This document shows positions 23,702-30,868 of a stretch of DNA of 36,824 bases, piece after piece. Positions within the stretch are counted from its first letter, which is position 1. Each line of letters starts with the position of its first letter. The notes under the pieces are model-generated. The model did no database searches. It saw nothing but the letters and a program-made list of their open reading frames with translations, and was not told the DNA's origin. The translations under genes and the position numbers were made by a program. This DNA is from Deltaproteobacteria bacterium (GTDB lineage Bacteria > Desulfobacterota > Desulfomonilia > UBA1062): assembly GCA_023230665.1 (NCBI GenBank), contig JALNWY010000009.1, positions 1 to 36,824 of the forward strand, in the 5' to 3' direction.

Positions 23702-25360
23702 ATGCGGAGATTTATCGAAGATCACAAAGACCGGATCTATGATGTGGTGGTTATCGGGGGAGGAATCACCGGGGCCTCTGTCGCCTACGATGCCGCCAGC
23801 CGGGGGCTGAAGGTGGCGCTGCTCGAAAAAGGCGACTTTTCCGGGGCCACGTCCGCAGCCACCTCGAAGCTCATCCACGGGGGGTTGCGGTATCTGGCGA
23901 ACATGGAGTTTTCCCTGGTGAGGGAATCCTTGAAGGAACGCAAGATTCTCGAGGACATCGCGCCCAACTTCGTCTACCCGTTCCCCATGCTCATGACCCA
24001 TTACAAGTCGTCGCTCAAGAACAGCAAATGGTTTGTCAAGGCAGGGCTCACGATCTATGACATCCTGTCCTACGACCGGGGCAGCACTTGGGACGAGAGC
24101 AAGAAGATCCCCCTGCACAAGACCGTCACCACCAAGAAGGCCCTCGAAATGCAGCCTTGCCTCAAGGAGCAGGGGCTCTCGGGCGCGTCCGTGTTCTACG
24201 ACTGTATGAGCATATTCCCCGAACGCCTCACGCTCGCTTTCATCAAGTCTGCCACTGCCTTCGGAGCCGATGCCGCGAACTATGTCAAGGTCGACGGGTT
24301 CATCACGGACCGATCCGGCAGGGTGGCCGGGGTCACGGCAACGGATCTCCTGAACGGCACCTGTCACGAGGTGCGCGGGAATATCACCATCAACTGCGGA
24401 GGTCCCTGGGCCGACATCATCCTGGGCTTGGCGAAAAAGGGCGAAGCGAACGAGACGCTCAGGCGTTCCGAGGGCATCCACATCATCACGGGCAAAAAGA
24501 TCAACGAGGGGAGCGTTGTAGCATCCATGACCCCCAAGGGAAGGCATTTCTTCCTGATCCCCTGGCGGGGCCACACGCTGATCGGGACCACGGACAAGGA
24601 GTACATCGGCAACCCCGACGACTACCGGGTGACAAAAGAGAGCATCATGGAGCTCATCGACGAGGTGAATTCAACCTTTGGTGCAGGTTTTGTGCGCTTT
24701 GACGAGGTGCTCTACACCTACGGGGGCCTGAGACCTTTGGTGGAAGAGCAGACCGAGGGCACGTATGAGACGTCCCGGAAGTACGAGATCTATGACAACG
24801 CCTCAGACGGGCTCCAGGGCCTGATCACTGTGGAGGGTGGCAAGTATACCACCAGCCGGAACCTTGCCCAGAAGGTCATGGACCTGGTGAGGGAAAAGAC
24901 AGAGATGCCCATGGGCCAGGCCATCACCGACCGGCGCTACCTCTTCGGGTGCGGGATCCGGGACATCAATGCATTCCTGGACTCCATCAAAAGGAGATAT
25001 CCCGGCTTCGGACAGAGCACCATAGACTACCTGGGCAGGCACTATGGCACCGAGTATCACAAGGTCCTGAAACTCGCGGAAGAAAACCGCGGGTATGCCG
25101 AGGTGGTGAGCACGGACGGCGAGATCCTCGCCGAGGTGCTGTTCGCCGTGCGGCACGAGATGGCCAGGCGGCTGAGCGATATCGTTCTGAGGAGAACCGG
25201 CATCGCCACCCTGGGCAACCCCGGAGAGGAGATCATGAGAAAGACCGCCCTCATCGCGGCCCGCGAACTCGGCTGGAGCAGTGAGAAGACCGAGGATGAA
25301 TACCGGCATGCCATGGATCTGCTCAAGATACCGGGCAGTGGTGGAATGCCCCGTGAATAG
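23702..25360 (+). CDS. glpD: FAD-dependent glycerol-3-phosphate dehydrogenase family protein
   Basis: The 552-residue flavoprotein should oxidise sn-glycerol-3-phosphate to dihydroxyacetone phosphate and pass electrons to the quinone pool. The dinucleotide-binding GGGITGASVAYDAASRG lies at residues 19-35, followed by the family segment TSKLIHGGLRYL near 58-70. The middle has TPKGRHFFLIPWRG and TLIGTTDKEY, and the C-terminal DAO_C-like region follows from about 400. Length fits GlpD/GlpA. AGGAGG overlapping the end of gntR precedes ATG 23702 by 8 nt, so translation is probably coupled. The next gene encodes an alkylglycerone-phosphate-synthase-like flavoprotein, 48 bp downstream. No glpF/glpK is nearby, so the source of the substrate may be phospholipid turnover rather than free glycerol. 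Confidence 0.9.
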   Translation: MRRFIEDHKDRIYDVVVIGGGITGASVAYDAASRGLKVALLEKGDFSGATSAATSKLIHGGLRYLANMEFSLVRESLKERKILEDIAPNFVYPFPMLMTHYKSSLKNSKWFVKAGLTIYDILSYDRGSTWDESKKIPLHKTVTTKKALEMQPCLKEQGLSGASVFYDCMSIFPERLTLAFIKSATAFGADAANYVKVDGFITDRSGRVAGVTATDLLNGTCHEVRGNITINCGGPWADIILGLAKKGEANETLRRSEGIHIITGKKINEGSVVASMTPKGRHFFLIPWRGHTLIGTTDKEYIGNPDDYRVTKESIMELIDEVNSTFGAGFVRFDEVLYTYGGLRPLVEEQTEGTYETSRKYEIYDNASDGLQGLITVEGGKYTTSRNLAQKVMDLVREKTEMPMGQAITDRRYLFGCGIRDINAFLDSIKRRYPGFGQSTIDYLGRHYGTEYHKVLKLAEENRGYAEVVSTDGEILAEVLFAVRHEMARRLSDIVLRRTGIATLGNPGEEIMRKTALIAARELGWSSEKTEDEYRHAMDLLKIPGSGGMPRE

Positions 25361-25408
25361 GGCGGTGCGGTTTTTTTATTCCATACAATCATGTGCAAGG
25401 AGAGCCCC

Positions 25409-27130
25409 ATGTTTGGAAAAAAGAAATTCAGGCCCGAATGGACGGAGCATGCACCGGAAAGCGGCAGCATCAGGTCGATCGTTAAATACGGCAGTCCCGT
25501 AGCCTTCAAGCACCCGAGCGACGGATGGGTCGCCATGATGATGGACGAATTCGGCATGACCCGCGAGGACTTCTCCCAAAAGCAGGACCAGGGAGCGGGA
25601 AGGGCAGTTCTGAACCGGCCGGTGGACCTGGATGAGCGGCACGTGGGATGTCTGAAGAGCATCGTGGGACCCGAGAACGTCTGCACCGACGACTACAGCA
25701 GGATCAAATACGCCTGCGGCAAGACCACCGAAGAGCTCATGGAGCTGCGCAAGGGGATCGTCCGACAGAGCGCCGATGTGGTGGTGCATCCGCGCGACAA
25801 GCAGGATGTGGCCAGGATCGTGGCCTACTGCAACGAACACGCCGTGCCTGTCTCCGTGTTCGCGGCCGGCTCGTCGGTGAACTTCGGGGTGCGCCCCGCA
25901 CAGGGCGGGGTGAGTCTGGTGACGAGCACCCACATGAACAGGCTCCTTCAGATCAACGAGACCAACCAGACCGCCCGGGTGCAGCCCGGCATGTTCGGCC
26001 CAGCCTACGAAGAGGCCCTGAACAACGCGCCTGAACGTTTCGGCGCGTCCAGGCGCTACACCTGCGGGCATTTCCCGCAGTCGTTCGAATATTCCACGGT
26101 GGGCGGCTGGGTGGTGACCCTGGGCTCGGGCCAGGCCTCCACCTATTATGGCGACGCCTGCGACATCATGCTCAGCCAGGAGTACGTGACGCCTGCAGGT
26201 ACCTTCCGCACCCGGGAGTTTCCCGCCGCCGCCACCGGGCCCAAGGTGAACGACATCATGAAGGGCTCGGAAGGCGCGTTCGGGATCCTGGTGGAGGTGA
26301 GCATGAAGATCTTCCGCTTCATGCCGGAGAACCGGCGATATTTCAGCTTCATGTTCCCCACCTGGAATGCCGCCGTGGACGCCAGCCGCGAGATCATGCA
26401 GGGCGAGTTCGGCAGGCCTGCGGTCTACCGGATATCCGATCCGGAGGAGACCGACCGCGGGCTCAAACTCTACGGCATCCCCTCGCCGGTGGACGCCTTT
26501 CTCGTACGGAGGGGCTATAGGCCCATGGAGCGCTGCCTGTGCCTGGGCACTGTAGAGGGCGAGGGCGGATACACCCGCTACGTAAAGAAGAAGATCCGGA
26601 ACATCTGCCGCGGGCACGGAGCCCTGTATCTCACCGGCTATGCCTCCCGGAAGTGGGAGAAGACGCGCTTCACCGAACCCTATATGCGCGAGGACCTGCA
26701 GGACTTCGGCATCCAGATCGACACCCTGGAGACGAGCGTGACCTGGGGCAACCTCCATGCGGTCCACCAGGGGGTCAGGGCCTATATCAAGGCAAGGCCT
26801 CAGACCATGTGCATGACCCATGCCTCGCACTTCTATCCCCAGGGCACGAACCTCTACTTCATCTTCATCATGAGAACCTCTGACGTGGAGGAGTTTCGAT
26901 CCTTCCAGCAAGGTGTGATCGAGGCGATCATGGAGAGCGGCGGATCGCTGAGCCATCATCACGGCATCGGAAGGATGATGGCGCCCTATCTGGAAGAATA
27001 TCTCGGCAAGGAGCAGATGGAGGTGCTGAAATCCCTGAAGCGCCACTTCGACCCCCGGAACATCATGAATCCCGGCGGCCAGCTCGGGCTCGACCTTCCC
27101 CGGAACGATCGGAAACCCGCGGACTCGTGA
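25409..27130 (+). CDS. FAD-linked oxidase resembling alkylglycerone-phosphate synthase
   Basis: The 573-residue product is a vanillyl-alcohol-oxidase-fold flavoprotein. The PCMH FAD-binding domain spans about residues 105-290 (SADVVVHPRDKQDVARIV, VFAAGSSVNFGV, GMFGPAYEEAL, SVVGGW-like STVGGWVVTLGSG). The C-terminal cap ends with SLSHHHGIGRMM, the triple-histidine signature of alkyl-DHAP synthases (AGPS), and RNIMNPGGQLGL. AGPS swaps the acyl chain of acyl-DHAP for a fatty alcohol to make ether lipid; other members oxidise hydroxy acids such as lactate. AAGGAGAG lies 5-6 nt before ATG 25409, so I reject ATG 25391. It follows the GlpD-like gene whose product is DHAP, a fit with ether-lipid or related chemistry, but the reaction is inferred. 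Confidence 0.82.
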   Translation: MFGKKKFRPEWTEHAPESGSIRSIVKYGSPVAFKHPSDGWVAMMMDEFGMTREDFSQKQDQGAGRAVLNRPVDLDERHVGCLKSIVGPENVCTDDYSRIKYACGKTTEELMELRKGIVRQSADVVVHPRDKQDVARIVAYCNEHAVPVSVFAAGSSVNFGVRPAQGGVSLVTSTHMNRLLQINETNQTARVQPGMFGPAYEEALNNAPERFGASRRYTCGHFPQSFEYSTVGGWVVTLGSGQASTYYGDACDIMLSQEYVTPAGTFRTREFPAAATGPKVNDIMKGSEGAFGILVEVSMKIFRFMPENRRYFSFMFPTWNAAVDASREIMQGEFGRPAVYRISDPEETDRGLKLYGIPSPVDAFLVRRGYRPMERCLCLGTVEGEGGYTRYVKKKIRNICRGHGALYLTGYASRKWEKTRFTEPYMREDLQDFGIQIDTLETSVTWGNLHAVHQGVRAYIKARPQTMCMTHASHFYPQGTNLYFIFIMRTSDVEEFRSFQQGVIEAIMESGGSLSHHHGIGRMMAPYLEEYLGKEQMEVLKSLKRHFDPRNIMNPGGQLGLDLPRNDRKPADS

Positions 27131-27133
27131 TCT

Positions 27134-27186
27134 CCGGGTGTGATGCCGGTCGTTCGCCTCTTCGGCCCTGATTGCATCACATCCGG
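27134..27186. terminator. 13-bp stem between convergent genes
   Basis: Arms at 27134-27146 (CCGGGTGTGATGC) and 27174-27186 (GCATCACATCCGG) pair over 13 bp with one G-U pair and a 27-nt loop. It starts four bases after the stop of the AGPS-like gene and faces the end of the leftward TauE-like gene. There is no U-run, so it may stabilise the mRNA end rather than terminate by itself. Confidence 0.5.
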
Positions 27187-27246
27187 ATTCCTCCCGTTCG
27201 CCGGGCAATCGAGCGCCGCGCTCAAGGAGGCGATTCCCGGGTATGC

Positions 27247-27636
27247 TCAGATCGACGTGTCCGTGAGGGCCCCATAGATCATGTAGATCCCGAGGCAGAT
27301 GATGAACACCCCGAACGCCACGCGCAGCCACGACCCGGGCAGCCGGTTGGCAAAGTACGCGCTGATCCAGGCCCCTGTGAAGAGGCCCAGCGCCACGACG
27401 ATCGCCGATTTCAGATCCACGTTGCCGTGCCGGAAGTATTCGATCACTGCGGCAAGACCCACTGGCGGCAGGAGAATCGCCAGGCTGGTCCCCACGGCGC
27501 TGGGCAGGGAAAAGCCCATGATGAGCACCAGGGCGGGCACCACGATCACGCCTCCGCCGATGCCGAACATGCCCGAGGCGATGCCGGCCGTGAGGCCGAT
27601 GAGCAGAAGCAGCACGAAATTTGTTCCAAGAGCCAT
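27247..27636 (-). CDS. TauE/SafE family permease, half-size
   Basis: The 129-residue integral membrane protein matches one repeat of the TauE/SafE (DUF81) permease family, whose members export sulfite, sulfoacetate or related anions. About four membrane helices are visible, with the family glycine motif GMFGIGGGVIVVPAL near residues 21-35 and SLPSAVGTSLA. Full family members have about 250 residues in two such repeats, so this version would need to dimerise. I chose ATG 27636, preceded by AGGAGG; the open frame further upstream has no signal for it. It lies 94 bp downstream of the CaCA antiporter gene on the same strand and converges on the AGPS-like gene. Confidence 0.82.
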   Translation of the reverse strand: MALGTNFVLLLLIGLTAGIASGMFGIGGGVIVVPALVLIMGFSLPSAVGTSLAILLPPVGLAAVIEYFRHGNVDLKSAIVVALGLFTGAWISAYFANRLPGSWLRVAFGVFIICLGIYMIYGALTDTSI

Positions 27637-27730
27637 GAAAGGCCTCCTCTTTTCTTTGTGTTCTTCAACAGGTAGTGATAACCGGACACAGACGGATTCG
27701 CAAGAGAAATGCCTGCTCACGAAATTTTTC

Positions 27731-28828
27731 TCATCGCAGGCGGCCATGGAAGCCGGGCACGGATCCTTTGCGCATCTGGATATACAGCGGGACCAGGATC
27801 ATGATGCCGGTCAGGGGGAGGACAAAGAGGACGATGATATGCGTGAGGAACGGCAGGGACTTGTGGTGCGCGGCGGCCATCACGAGGTAGAGCGTGTAGA
27901 GGAGATAGTAGCCCAAGAAGAGCAGCCCTTCCATACGGGATATCCGGAAACCCGTGATGAATACCGGCAGGCAGACGGCCGCTGTCGCGATCAGTATCGG
28001 TATGTCGAACCACATCGCAGGCAGCGGCACCCGTATCCCGTGAGGGGCCGCGAGTGCACTGATACCGAGTACGGCGAGGATGTTGAATATGTTGCTCCCT
28101 ATGATATTCCCCACAGCGATGTCCCGCTCTCCCTTGATACTCGCCATCACCGAGGTCGCTGCCTCGGGCAGGGAGGTTCCGGCTGCCACCACGGTCAGCC
28201 CGATGACCAGATCGCTTATTCCGAGCCTTTCCGCCATGACGACCGCAGTGTTCACCAGCCAGTGGGCCCCGAGCACCAGCATGGCCAGGCCGAAAACCAC
28301 AAGCATCACGCTCCGTGCCGCGACATACCGCCTGTCTCCTGACTCGTTTCTCTGCGTTCCTGCGGTACTGTTCCCGGCTTTCTTTCCCTGACGGATGGTG
28401 AAAAAGGTATACGCCAGGATGCCCAGGAAGAGCACGAGCCCGTCGATATGGCTGATGCGCCCGTCCAGCGCCATGAAAAACAGGAGGAATGAAACCCCCG
28501 CCATGATGGGCGCATCGATGCGGATCAACTGCCTGGATACGCCCAGGGGCACGATAAGGGCGGACAACCCGAGGATGAACAGGATATTGAAGATATTGCT
28601 GCCCACCACATTTCCGAGTGCGATATCAGCCCCTGCCGTAGAGAGGAGCGCCGACCGGACGCTCACCGCGAGCTCCGGAGCGCTGGTGCCGAAGGCCACA
28701 ACAGTAAGCCCGATGATGAGCGGGGAGACGCCTGCCAGTCCTGCGAGCCGCGACGCACCGCGCACCAGCAGCTCAGCGCCTCCGACCAGGAGTGCCAGAC
28801 CAAGGATAAAGAAAAAACCGATCGCCAT
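27731..28828 (-). CDS. Calcium/sodium antiporter family protein (CaCA, YrbG-like)
   Basis: The 365-residue inner-membrane protein has about ten transmembrane helices in two inverted repeats. Both alpha-repeat signatures are present: TVVAFGTSAPELAVSV with GNVVGSNIFNILFILG in the first half, and TVVAAGTSLPEAATSV with GNIIGSNIFNILAVLG in the second. The GTS(A/L)PE and GNxxGSNIFN motifs form the ion site of K+-independent Na+/Ca2+ exchangers. The two halves are joined by a hydrophilic loop near residues 160-180. GGAGGAGG lies ahead of ATG 28828, which I prefer to a more upstream start. It is followed by the half-size TauE-like gene. Confidence 0.9.
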   Translation of the reverse strand: MAIGFFFILGLALLVGGAELLVRGASRLAGLAGVSPLIIGLTVVAFGTSAPELAVSVRSALLSTAGADIALGNVVGSNIFNILFILGLSALIVPLGVSRQLIRIDAPIMAGVSFLLFFMALDGRISHIDGLVLFLGILAYTFFTIRQGKKAGNSTAGTQRNESGDRRYVAARSVMLVVFGLAMLVLGAHWLVNTAVVMAERLGISDLVIGLTVVAAGTSLPEAATSVMASIKGERDIAVGNIIGSNIFNILAVLGISALAAPHGIRVPLPAMWFDIPILIATAAVCLPVFITGFRISRMEGLLFLGYYLLYTLYLVMAAAHHKSLPFLTHIIVLFVLPLTGIMILVPLYIQMRKGSVPGFHGRLR

Positions 28829-29094
28829 CTGAGTTTCCTCCTCCCTTGCATTTCCATGAACCGCGTCGCCAGGGGGCCATCTGAGAATAATCACATGGAT
28901 TGCCGCCGGTCAAGGCACGGATCCCGGCAAAGCCAGGAGACTGCCCAAAGCTGTTCTTTTCAGGAAAAAGGGTCCAGGGGTTTTGTCCTTCAGAGGTCCC
29001 TGGTGCTGTCCGGCCTGTTCCTGGCCCGCTCTGGGGGGAAAGGGGTCCTTTCTCCAGTATTTTTCTTTGCGTGGGAACAGACTGGATTTCTTCG

Positions 29095-29123
29095 TTGATT
29101 CCTCAACCTTCATTCAGTACTAT
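29095..29123 (+). promoter_or_regulatory. Sigma-70-type promoter of the selenoprotein gene
   Basis: TTGATT (29095-29100) and TACTAT (29118-29123) are separated by 17 bp, giving a start near 29130 and a leader of about 65 nt before ATG 29196. The remaining gap from 28829 holds G-rich hairpins, for example GGGGAAAGG with CCTTTCTCC near 29036-29058, but no gene I can support. Confidence 0.5.
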
Positions 29124-29195
29124 ACCTGGAAACCACAAAATCGTGTGATCAGGAGATCGGCAAGCGCGATCCGGCAGCACGAAAGGAGAAAATGA

Positions 29196-29510
29196 ATGCT
29201 TGAAGTAACCGATAAGGCAACACAGAAGGTTGAAGAGTTTTTCAAGACCAGGCAGGAAAGAGAGCCGCTGAGGGTCGTGGTCGCCGGCGTTGGTTGAGGG
29301 GGGCCCACATTGGGGTTGGCTCTGGATGAGCCAAACGAAACCGACGAGGTCATCGAGACCGGCGGATTCACGTTCATCGTCGAGAAGAGCCTGCTGGAGC
29401 AGGCCAAACCCATCCGGATAGATTATATCACGGGCTCCATGGGCGAGGGGTTCATCATCACCTCGGCCCTTTCCAAAAAGAGCGACTGCGGCGGCTGCAC
29501 AAGCTGCTAG
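29196..29510 (+). CDS. IscA/HesB-like selenoprotein (UGA = Sec34)
   Basis: Reading TGA at 29295-29297 as selenocysteine gives a 104-residue Fe-S-biogenesis (HesB/IscA, A-type carrier-like) protein. The Sec sits in GVG-U-GGP, the place of the first conserved cysteine of IscA. The frame continues seamlessly through LGLALDEPNE and ETGGFTFIVEK, and ends with C98, C101 and C104 (DCGGCTSC), a variant of the CxC tail. ATG 29196 is preceded by AAAGGAG (29182-29188, 7-nt spacing). A hairpin just after the UGA looks like a bacterial SECIS. HesB-like selenoproteins are known from other bacteria, so the family is not new. Conventional calling would miss the first 33 codons and start at 29310. It stands alone beside the TrmH gene and not in an isc/suf cluster. 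The alternative, a pseudogene with a single nonsense mutation, is less likely given the motif. Confidence 0.88.
29316..29334 (+). promoter_or_regulatory. Bacterial SECIS-like hairpin
   Basis: TTGGCTC (29316-29322) pairs perfectly with GAGCCAA (29328-29334), closing a 5-nt TGGAT loop. The loop begins 26 nt after the UGA, within the 16-37 nt range expected of bacterial SECIS elements, and has a G in the first two loop positions. A further G-C pair forms across a one-base bulge. The hairpin lies inside the coding region as expected for SelB-dependent recoding. Confidence 0.7.
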
Positions 29511-29514
29511 AAGG

Positions 29515-30189
29515 TCACGGAAATGGTTCCCCGGTATTCCCTTTCAACCCAGGCATGCAGAGCTGGTACGCCGCGATGCCGAAGGCGACCGCCGCATTGA
29601 GGCAGGATTTGGCGCCTCTCATGGGGATGTGCACGATCCGCTCGCAGAGCTCCAGCACGGCTGGGTCCACGCCGGAGACCTCGTTGCCCACAATAAGCAC
29701 CAGGGGCGGGCCGGAGAGACCGGGGAGGGCCTCCTGGAGGGGCACTGAAGAAGGGCCGCCTTCAAGGGCCCACAGCCGCCTGCCCGATTCCCTGAGCGAT
29801 ACGGCTGCGGACAGGCCGTTTCTCCGGTAGGTCCACGGCACCGAGTTCTGGGCGCCCAGGGCGGTTTTGGCCAGCCGTGGATTGTCCGGGGTGGGCGTCA
29901 TGCCGCAGAGGTACAGGTGTCCGATCCCTGCACCGTCTGCGGATCGGAACATTGAGCCCACGTTGTACAGGCTCCTGATATTGTCCAGAAAGGCCTCGAT
30001 CCGGGTATTTCCCTCGCCCCCAAGCGCGGTCCTGACCCCGTGCTCCTCGTATTCCCCTGTGGCCTGCCGCGTAGGCGAGCCGCACAGCGGGCAGCGCAGG
30101 CCTGTCCCTGTGCGTGCGACAACCGGAAAGCGCATCGCGCACGCGGGTTCGGTGCATTCTCTGATACAATGCCTGATGATTCTCTTCAC
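29515..30189 (-). CDS. SpoU/TrmH-family RNA 2'-O-methyltransferase
   Basis: The 224-residue product is a SPOUT-fold enzyme that 2'-O-methylates a tRNA or rRNA nucleotide. SPOUT motifs are NIRSLYNVGSMFRSAD near residues 70-85 (motif 1), LIVGNEVSGVDPAVL near 169-183 (motif 2), and IPMRGAKSCLNAAVAFGIAAYQL near 191-213 (motif 3, with the knot). An N-terminal zinc-ribbon-like set of cysteines (C8, C12, C17 region and CPLCG near 34-38) is added to the catalytic domain, as in a subset of the family. GTG 30189 is the only start retaining it, though its ribosome site is weak. It is convergent with the selenoprotein gene only 4 bp away, and follows the cheX gene by 73 bp on the same strand. Confidence 0.85.
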   Translation of the reverse strand: MKRIIRHCIRECTEPACAMRFPVVARTGTGLRCPLCGSPTRQATGEYEEHGVRTALGGEGNTRIEAFLDNIRSLYNVGSMFRSADGAGIGHLYLCGMTPTPDNPRLAKTALGAQNSVPWTYRRNGLSAAVSLRESGRRLWALEGGPSSVPLQEALPGLSGPPLVLIVGNEVSGVDPAVLELCERIVHIPMRGAKSCLNAAVAFGIAAYQLCMPGLKGNTGEPFP

Positions 30190-30262
30190 GGTATGCGAAA
30201 AGGTATCACAGGCAGCCGGGTACGCGCAAACAATAGCCCAAAAAAGCGGACAGGCGGGAGGG

Positions 30263-30727
30263 CTACTGGTCCTCGATGCAGATCTCGATGGTGAACGCCC
30301 CGTTGTCGGTCTCGAACGGCACGGCTACGATCGACTGCTTGGTGATATGGGTGATGGAGTGGTTCCTGCCCGAAATAACCGTGGGGATGGCGCCCTTGAG
30401 GATTCTTCCGTGGGTTTCGAGTTTCTGTCTCGCCTGTCCGGAAACGATGTTCAGGATCTCGCCCACAGCGTCCTTGACCTCTTCGTTTATCTGGGTGACC
30501 TCCTCGCCGAACATGCTGCTGACGATGGAGAGGATACATTCTTCGGTAAAGCTCACGGATATCGTGCCCCGGGCCTCGCCGATCAGACCGACGATGCCGG
30601 TAACATCGCCTTGGGCGATGTTGTCTTTCTTGAGAAAAGGCTTGCCTGCCCGGGCCTTCACAAAGGCCATGCTCGAGAGCACGTGAAGTGTCGCCTCAAT
30701 GAACGGATTTACCAGATTTACATCCAT
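30263..30727 (-). CDS. cheX: CheX-family chemotaxis phosphatase-like protein
   Basis: The 154-residue product matches CheX, which dephosphorylates CheY-P. The catalytic pair is E90 and N93 in DAVGEILNIVSG, at spacing equal to the Thermotoga enzyme (E96/N99). The family N-terminus (VNPFIEATLHVLSSM) and the ATISVSF-like strand (GTISVSFTEE) are also present. No che or fli genes lie in the window, so it may serve a distant chemotaxis system or another CheY-like receiver such as that of the hybrid kinase. AGAGG lies 5-6 nt before ATG 30727. A perfect AGGAGGTGATC Shine-Dalgarno sequence lies further upstream with a very short overlapping ORF. Confidence 0.85.
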   Translation of the reverse strand: MDVNLVNPFIEATLHVLSSMAFVKARAGKPFLKKDNIAQGDVTGIVGLIGEARGTISVSFTEECILSIVSSMFGEEVTQINEEVKDAVGEILNIVSGQARQKLETHGRILKGAIPTVISGRNHSITHITKQSIVAVPFETDNGAFTIEICIEDQ

Positions 30728-30770
30728 GATATCCTCTCTTTTGGTGTTTTCAATCTATCGATCACCTCCT
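30718..30770 (-). promoter_or_regulatory. Strong Shine-Dalgarno and 11-codon leader overlapping cheX
   Basis: AGGAGGTGATC (30770-30760), a perfect anti-16S match, precedes a TTG at 30753 that opens an 11-codon ORF ending with TAA at 30720-30718, ten bases inside cheX. The spacing (about 11 nt) is long. It may boost ribosome loading on cheX by coupling, or be a chance match. No function beyond that is supported. Confidence 0.25.
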
Positions 30771-30868
30771 CTCTATCGGATGGCGGCCCTGGGAAATTTA
30801 GCAGGTCACACGCTGTTCTGCGAATCAGCGGACAAAAGGACTCAAACCGCATGGATAAAGCAGGACCT

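Noticed and set aside
25376..27331. 651-codon open frame on the minus strand
   Set aside because: Antisense to the AGPS-like gene with its FAD-domain and HHH motifs; the His/Gly/Arg-rich translation is typical of a shadow frame.
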